Assembly (NCBI RefSeq): GCF_013004645.1
Contig: NZ_JABEME010000017.1
Span: forward strand, 1 to 53,374
Length of the DNA stretch: 53,374 bases
Origin: Stenotrophomonas africana
GTDB taxonomy: Bacteria > Pseudomonadota > Gammaproteobacteria > Xanthomonadales > Xanthomonadaceae
Direction of reading: 5' to 3'
Positions 48,298 to 53,374 of this stretch are shown here, piece after piece. Numbering within the stretch: the first letter of the stretch is position 1; every line of letters begins with the position of its first letter. Under the pieces are notes generated by a model. The model did no database searches. It was not told where the DNA came from and saw only the letters and a program-made list of their open reading frames with translations. The position numbers and the translations under genes were made by a program.

Positions 48298-48556
48298 TTT
48301 CCGATATACAGTAGGGACGGGCCTGGGCAGGTTTCACCAGCGATACCGTCCCCCTGCAGGGACAACAAAAAGCCAGATTCCGCACAAAGCATCGGCGCAT
48401 ACCGCAAAAACAATTACGCATACGAATATTAGCCTATGCCGGTTACCCCGCCTATGACGGGGTCGACACTCAGGCTCTCTCTCGCCGACGCATTCACATA
48501 ATCTGCATCACCATTCGCGCCCTTCTGGGCGCGATATTTTTATCTGGCGTTCATTT
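48298..48556. other. Intergenic region with an orphan + strand terminator
   Basis: It separates two minus-strand genes and holds the promoter of the winged-helix gene, a CCCCGCC/GACGGGG hairpin near 48446-48464 and the terminator at 48515-48541. AT-rich stretches near 48405-48435 could hold promoters on either strand. No open frame looks real. Confidence 0.5.
48515..48541 (+). terminator. Rho-independent terminator on the + strand, orphan
   Basis: An 8-bp stem TCGCGCCC/GGGCGCGA (48515-48522 with 48527-48534) followed by TATTTTTAT on the + strand. On the minus strand it is followed by AATGG, so it does not end the minus-strand channel gene well. Confidence 0.6.
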
Positions 48557-49228
48557 TCACGCACGCCGCAGCATCGTCAATCCGACCAGCCGCGACACCA
48601 CAAGCGCGACGTACATCACCCCTGCGAACTGCTCCAGCATTACCAAAGCCCGCGCTTGCGGATGCAGCGGTACCACATCGCTTAATCCCACCCCGGACAG
48701 CAAGCTGAAGCTCAGATAAAGGAGCTCCATCCAACTGCGCTGATCACCACCGCCGGTGCCGTGGAAACTGCCCGGATACCACTGCTGGCACACAGCGAAA
48801 GCAAACGCAAAGGCCCAGGCCAGCAAGGTGAAGGTCGCTCCCGCAGCGAACAGTTCGTCCCGGGTGACTTTATGGTCCTGCAGCATGTAGGCGATCAACG
48901 CGCCCGCCGTATAGAAGTACAGCAGGCTCTCCAGCAGCTGCGCAGTGGTGAGCAGGCCGGTGCGATCCAACAGCGCGCCAGCCAGCGAGAACACCACCGA
49001 GGGAATGGCCAGCAGCAACGCCAGCCAGGTGCCCAGCGGACTGCGCTGGACCACCCACAGCGCCAGGCCGAGTACCGCCATGCCGAACATGCCCAGCGCC
49101 GCCCGGCCACCGGCGGTGTCATCGAGGGCGGGATACAGCAGCACCGCGATCAACTGGGCGGCCAACAGCCAGGCCGAAGGATGGCGGCGGGCGATGGCCA
49201 GCCAGCGGGTGGTCATGGCAACGGGCAT
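48557..49228 (-). CDS. Ion-channel-like membrane protein with degenerate pore motif
   Basis: A 223-residue inner-membrane protein with about six hydrophobic segments. The last two flank LLYLSFSLLSGVGLSDVVP, which aligns with the pore of two-helix potassium channels (TVGYGD) but reads GVGLSD. It may therefore conduct something else or nothing. No regulatory ligand domain is present. The ATG at 49228 follows AAAGGA; an in-frame ATG at 49216 is the alternative. The function is unknown. Confidence 0.75.
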   Translation of the reverse strand: MPVAMTTRWLAIARRHPSAWLLAAQLIAVLLYPALDDTAGGRAALGMFGMAVLGLALWVVQRSPLGTWLALLLAIPSVVFSLAGALLDRTGLLTTAQLLESLLYFYTAGALIAYMLQDHKVTRDELFAAGATFTLLAWAFAFAFAVCQQWYPGSFHGTGGGDQRSWMELLYLSFSLLSGVGLSDVVPLHPQARALVMLEQFAGVMYVALVVSRLVGLTMLRRA

Positions 49229-49284
49229 GGCGTCCTTTCCCCTGGGCGATGCGCGGAGGATAGCCGGGCGCGGCGTGATGAACG

Positions 49285-49311
49285 GTAGTGCCGGCCATTG
49301 GCCGGCACTAC
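49285..49311. repeat. SMAG-type palindrome
   Basis: GTAGTGCCGGCC/GGCCGGCACTAC, GTAG-headed on both strands, located just beyond the thiC stop. Read on the minus strand it could serve as the end of the thiC transcript. Confidence 0.75.
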
Positions 49312-49321
49312 CCGTTACGCA

Positions 49322-51347
<2,026 letters not shown>

Positions 51348-51595
51348 GACGTGCATTAGAGCATAGAACGCACTGCAGCTCCTGGCTGTTCCAGCCACGC
51401 ACGACGTGGATCCGCTGTTTCTGTATTAACAGAACCGTGACATCGCATTCAGTAACGTGCACGCGCATCGTGCCGCTGCGGCCGATGTTTCCTCGCCGCC
51501 TTCGCGGCCCCTGCCCGGTCTGTGCTGCATGTCGCCGGCCCCTCGCAGCAAGCGCTGCTCGCTCCCCTCAATCCCTTGATCGGAGAAGCCCCTTC

Positions 51596-53173
51596 ATGGT
51601 GTTTCGCGTTTCCATCGCACTGGTTCTGCTGCTGGTGCTGCTCGCCGGTGTTGCACCTGGCCCCTTCAATACCGTGGTGCAGAGCATCCTCGGCGAACTC
51701 ATCCGCGGCATCGGCTGGCTGTACCTGCTGGTCGTGTTCCTGGCGCTCGTGTTCCTGATGTATCTGGCCTTTGGCCGCTTCGGCAACCTGCGCATCGGTG
51801 GCGAAGACGCCGAACCGGAGTTCTCGCGGGCCAGCTGGATGTCGATGCTGTTCGCCGCTGGCATGGGCATCGGTCTGGTGTTCTGGGGCGCCGCCGAGCC
51901 CATTTCGCACTTCAGCAAGCCACCGGAAGGGCTGGCACCTGAAAGCATGGACGCTGCGCGTGCTGCCATGCGCTACGTGTTCTTCCATTGGGGCCTGCAC
52001 CCCTGGGCCATCTATGCGCTGATCGGCCTGGCAATGGCCTGGTTCCAGTTCAACCGCAACGGCCGTGGGTTGGTCAGTGACATGCTGCAGCCGATCATCG
52101 GCCGCCACCACCGCGGCTGGATCGGCCGCGCGGTCAACATCGCTGCCGTCGTCGCCACTGCGATTGGTGTCGCTACCACGCTGGGCTTCGGCACCATCCA
52201 GATCGCCGCCGGCATGGAGCGCGTGTTCGGCCTGCACGCGGGTGCTCCGCTGCAGCTGGTGATCATTGCGGTGGCGTTCGTGTTGTACATGGCCTCCACG
52301 CTCAGCGGCGTCGACCGCGGCGTCAAATGGCTGTCCAATTTCAATCTGGCGTTGGCCGCCGTGCTGTTGCTGCTGGTCCTCGTGCTTGGCCCGACCGGTG
52401 CGATCTTCAACACGTTCACCACCACGCTGGGCTCCTACCTCAACCAACTGGTGACGATGAGCCTGCGCATGTCGCCGTTCTCATCCAGCACCTGGGTGGC
52501 CGACTGGACGATCTTCTACTGGGCCTGGTGGATTTCCTGGGCGCCCTTCGTGGGTTCGTTCATCGCACGCATCTCGCGTGGGCGCAGCGTGCGCGAGTTC
52601 GTGATCGGCGTGGTGCTGGCACCGACGCTGCTGGGCTTCTTCTGGTTCTCGGTGTTTGGTGGCACCGCGATCTGGATGCAGATCTTCGGCCAGGCCGATC
52701 TGATGCAGGCACTGGGCAATGGCTATGAGACGGTGCTGTTCACGATGTTCGACAGCATGCCGCTGCCGTTGCTGCTGTCGTGCATCGCGCTGGTGCTGTT
52801 GATGATCTTCTTCGTGACCTCGGCCGACTCGGCGGTGCTGGTGCTGGCCAGCATGTCCACCGATGAAGCCGGCGATCCGCCACCCAAGCGCAAGCTTGCC
52901 TGGGGCGTGGGCGTGGCGCTGATTGCCGGCGCACTGCTGCTGGCCGGCGGCCTGGATGCGCTGCAGGGCATGATCACCATTGCGGCGTTGCCGTTTGCGC
53001 TGCTGATGGTGCTGGTGATGGTGTCGCTGTACCGGGTGCTGGACCAGGAGTACACGCGGGAGCGGCGGCAGGCGCAGCGCCAGCGGCACATGATCGATGC
53101 GTGGATCGCACGCGAGATGGCCGCGCAGGAGGAGACCCAGGCGGAGGCCGCACGCGCGCACGATCAGGATTGA
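51596..53173 (+). CDS. BCCT family transporter (betaine/choline/carnitine)
   Basis: A 525-residue inner-membrane transporter with about 12 helices. The family blocks are FAAGMGIGLVFWGAAEPISHFSKPPEG near 85 and FYWAWWISWAPFVGSFIARISRGRSVREF near 305-333; the Trp-rich segment lines the trimethylammonium-binding site. It likely imports choline or glycine betaine as an osmoprotectant or nutrient. The ATG at 51596 has GGAGA nine bases upstream. The C-terminal tail is Glu/Arg/Gln-rich and cytoplasmic, as in osmosensing members. Confidence 0.93.
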   Translation: MVFRVSIALVLLLVLLAGVAPGPFNTVVQSILGELIRGIGWLYLLVVFLALVFLMYLAFGRFGNLRIGGEDAEPEFSRASWMSMLFAAGMGIGLVFWGAAEPISHFSKPPEGLAPESMDAARAAMRYVFFHWGLHPWAIYALIGLAMAWFQFNRNGRGLVSDMLQPIIGRHHRGWIGRAVNIAAVVATAIGVATTLGFGTIQIAAGMERVFGLHAGAPLQLVIIAVAFVLYMASTLSGVDRGVKWLSNFNLALAAVLLLLVLVLGPTGAIFNTFTTTLGSYLNQLVTMSLRMSPFSSSTWVADWTIFYWAWWISWAPFVGSFIARISRGRSVREFVIGVVLAPTLLGFFWFSVFGGTAIWMQIFGQADLMQALGNGYETVLFTMFDSMPLPLLLSCIALVLLMIFFVTSADSAVLVLASMSTDEAGDPPPKRKLAWGVGVALIAGALLLAGGLDALQGMITIAALPFALLMVLVMVSLYRVLDQEYTRERRQAQRQRHMIDAWIAREMAAQEETQAEAARAHDQD

Positions 53174-53181
53174 GGGGGTTT

Positions 53182-53364
53182 TGCAGCCTGCGGCTGCACC
53201 GCTTTTTTCAAGCAAGTGCAAGTGCAAGTGCAGAAGCCAAAGCGGCTCTGGGTTACTGCTGGCTGGGCGAGGCGGTGTGGGTGGGCAGGACACGCCGTAA
53301 ACCCATCCCTGGGGGCTCGATGGCGCCATCCATGGCGCCAACGGTCCTGCCCACCCACACCGCC
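53182..53364 (+). repeat. Large hairpin repeat, copy D, with leader hairpin
   Basis: A small hairpin (53182-53188 with 53192-53198, 7 bp, loop TGC) starts nine bases after the BCCT stop. Then comes a linker with three CAAGTG repeats, then a large hairpin with perfect 21-bp arms (53271-53291 and 53344-53364). The core matches copies A-C, with its inner hairpin TGGCGCCAT/ATGGCGCCA. Like A, it is followed by CCACCTCTGA, which ends at the window edge. Confidence 0.8.
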
Positions 53365-53374
53365 CCACCTCTGA

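Overview
The window is GC-rich chromosomal DNA from a Stenotrophomonas, most likely the S. maltophilia complex (family Xanthomonadaceae). This rests on gene content and order, on the many GTAG-headed short palindromes (the SMAG/REP family described in S. maltophilia), and on xanthomonad traits such as a pyrophosphate-type phosphofructokinase and large TonB-dependent receptors. No tRNA, rRNA, phage, insertion sequence or CRISPR array is visible. It reads as core chromosome whose gaps are filled with short palindromic repeats.

Layout. 0.2-4.2 kb: a DUF1631 protein translationally coupled to a PilZ protein, then an M24 prolidase (pepQ). 4.8-10 kb: a conserved gammaproteobacterial block, pepP-ygfB facing away from a ZapB-like coiled-coil gene, zapA, 6S RNA, fau, an EVE-domain gene, rpiA and a DUF192 lipoprotein. 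10-20 kb: housekeeping genes (SirB1-type protein, rubredoxin, thiE, hemL, azurin, HAD phosphatase, argD, Kv-type channel, two lipoproteins, an SDR). 20-26 kb: a small kinase coupled to DUF2867, a DedA/PAP2/LssY fusion, a LON-N protein coupled to mpl, and adk. 26-31 kb: pfp, DUF488 and the proton-pumping pyrophosphatase hppA. 31-39 kb: a full heme-iron island: tonB-exbD-exbB-ybaN-hemO, a heme-type TonB receptor with an STN signalling domain, fecR and an ECF sigma factor. 39-49 kb: ppa, a pseudo-receiver HDOD protein, a small Cys-rich exported peptide, a second TonB receptor with an AraC regulator and a membrane one-component regulator, and a degenerate potassium channel. 49-53 kb: thiC under a TPP riboswitch, and a BCCT transporter.

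How parts work together. The ECF sigma, FecR and STN-receptor set is a classical cell-surface signalling relay for heme uptake; the neighbouring TonB-ExbBD powers it and HemO opens the imported heme. Pfp, HppA and Ppa all handle pyrophosphate, which suggests PPi is used as an energy currency.

Main unexplained structure. Four large hairpins (about 4274-4365, 4604-4772, 9962-10132 and 53182-53364) have perfectly paired arms of 20-25 bp that differ from copy to copy around a conserved core. In every copy the core points the same way as the gene ending just upstream. Three carry an extra small hairpin with an identical TGC loop. A second palindrome family (7325-7404, 13423-13488, 27423-27523) sits at gene ends. 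In four genes the TAG stop codon lies inside the GTAG head of a SMAG repeat. Two orphan terminators on the + strand (25386-25424, 48515-48541) point to possible unannotated small RNAs.
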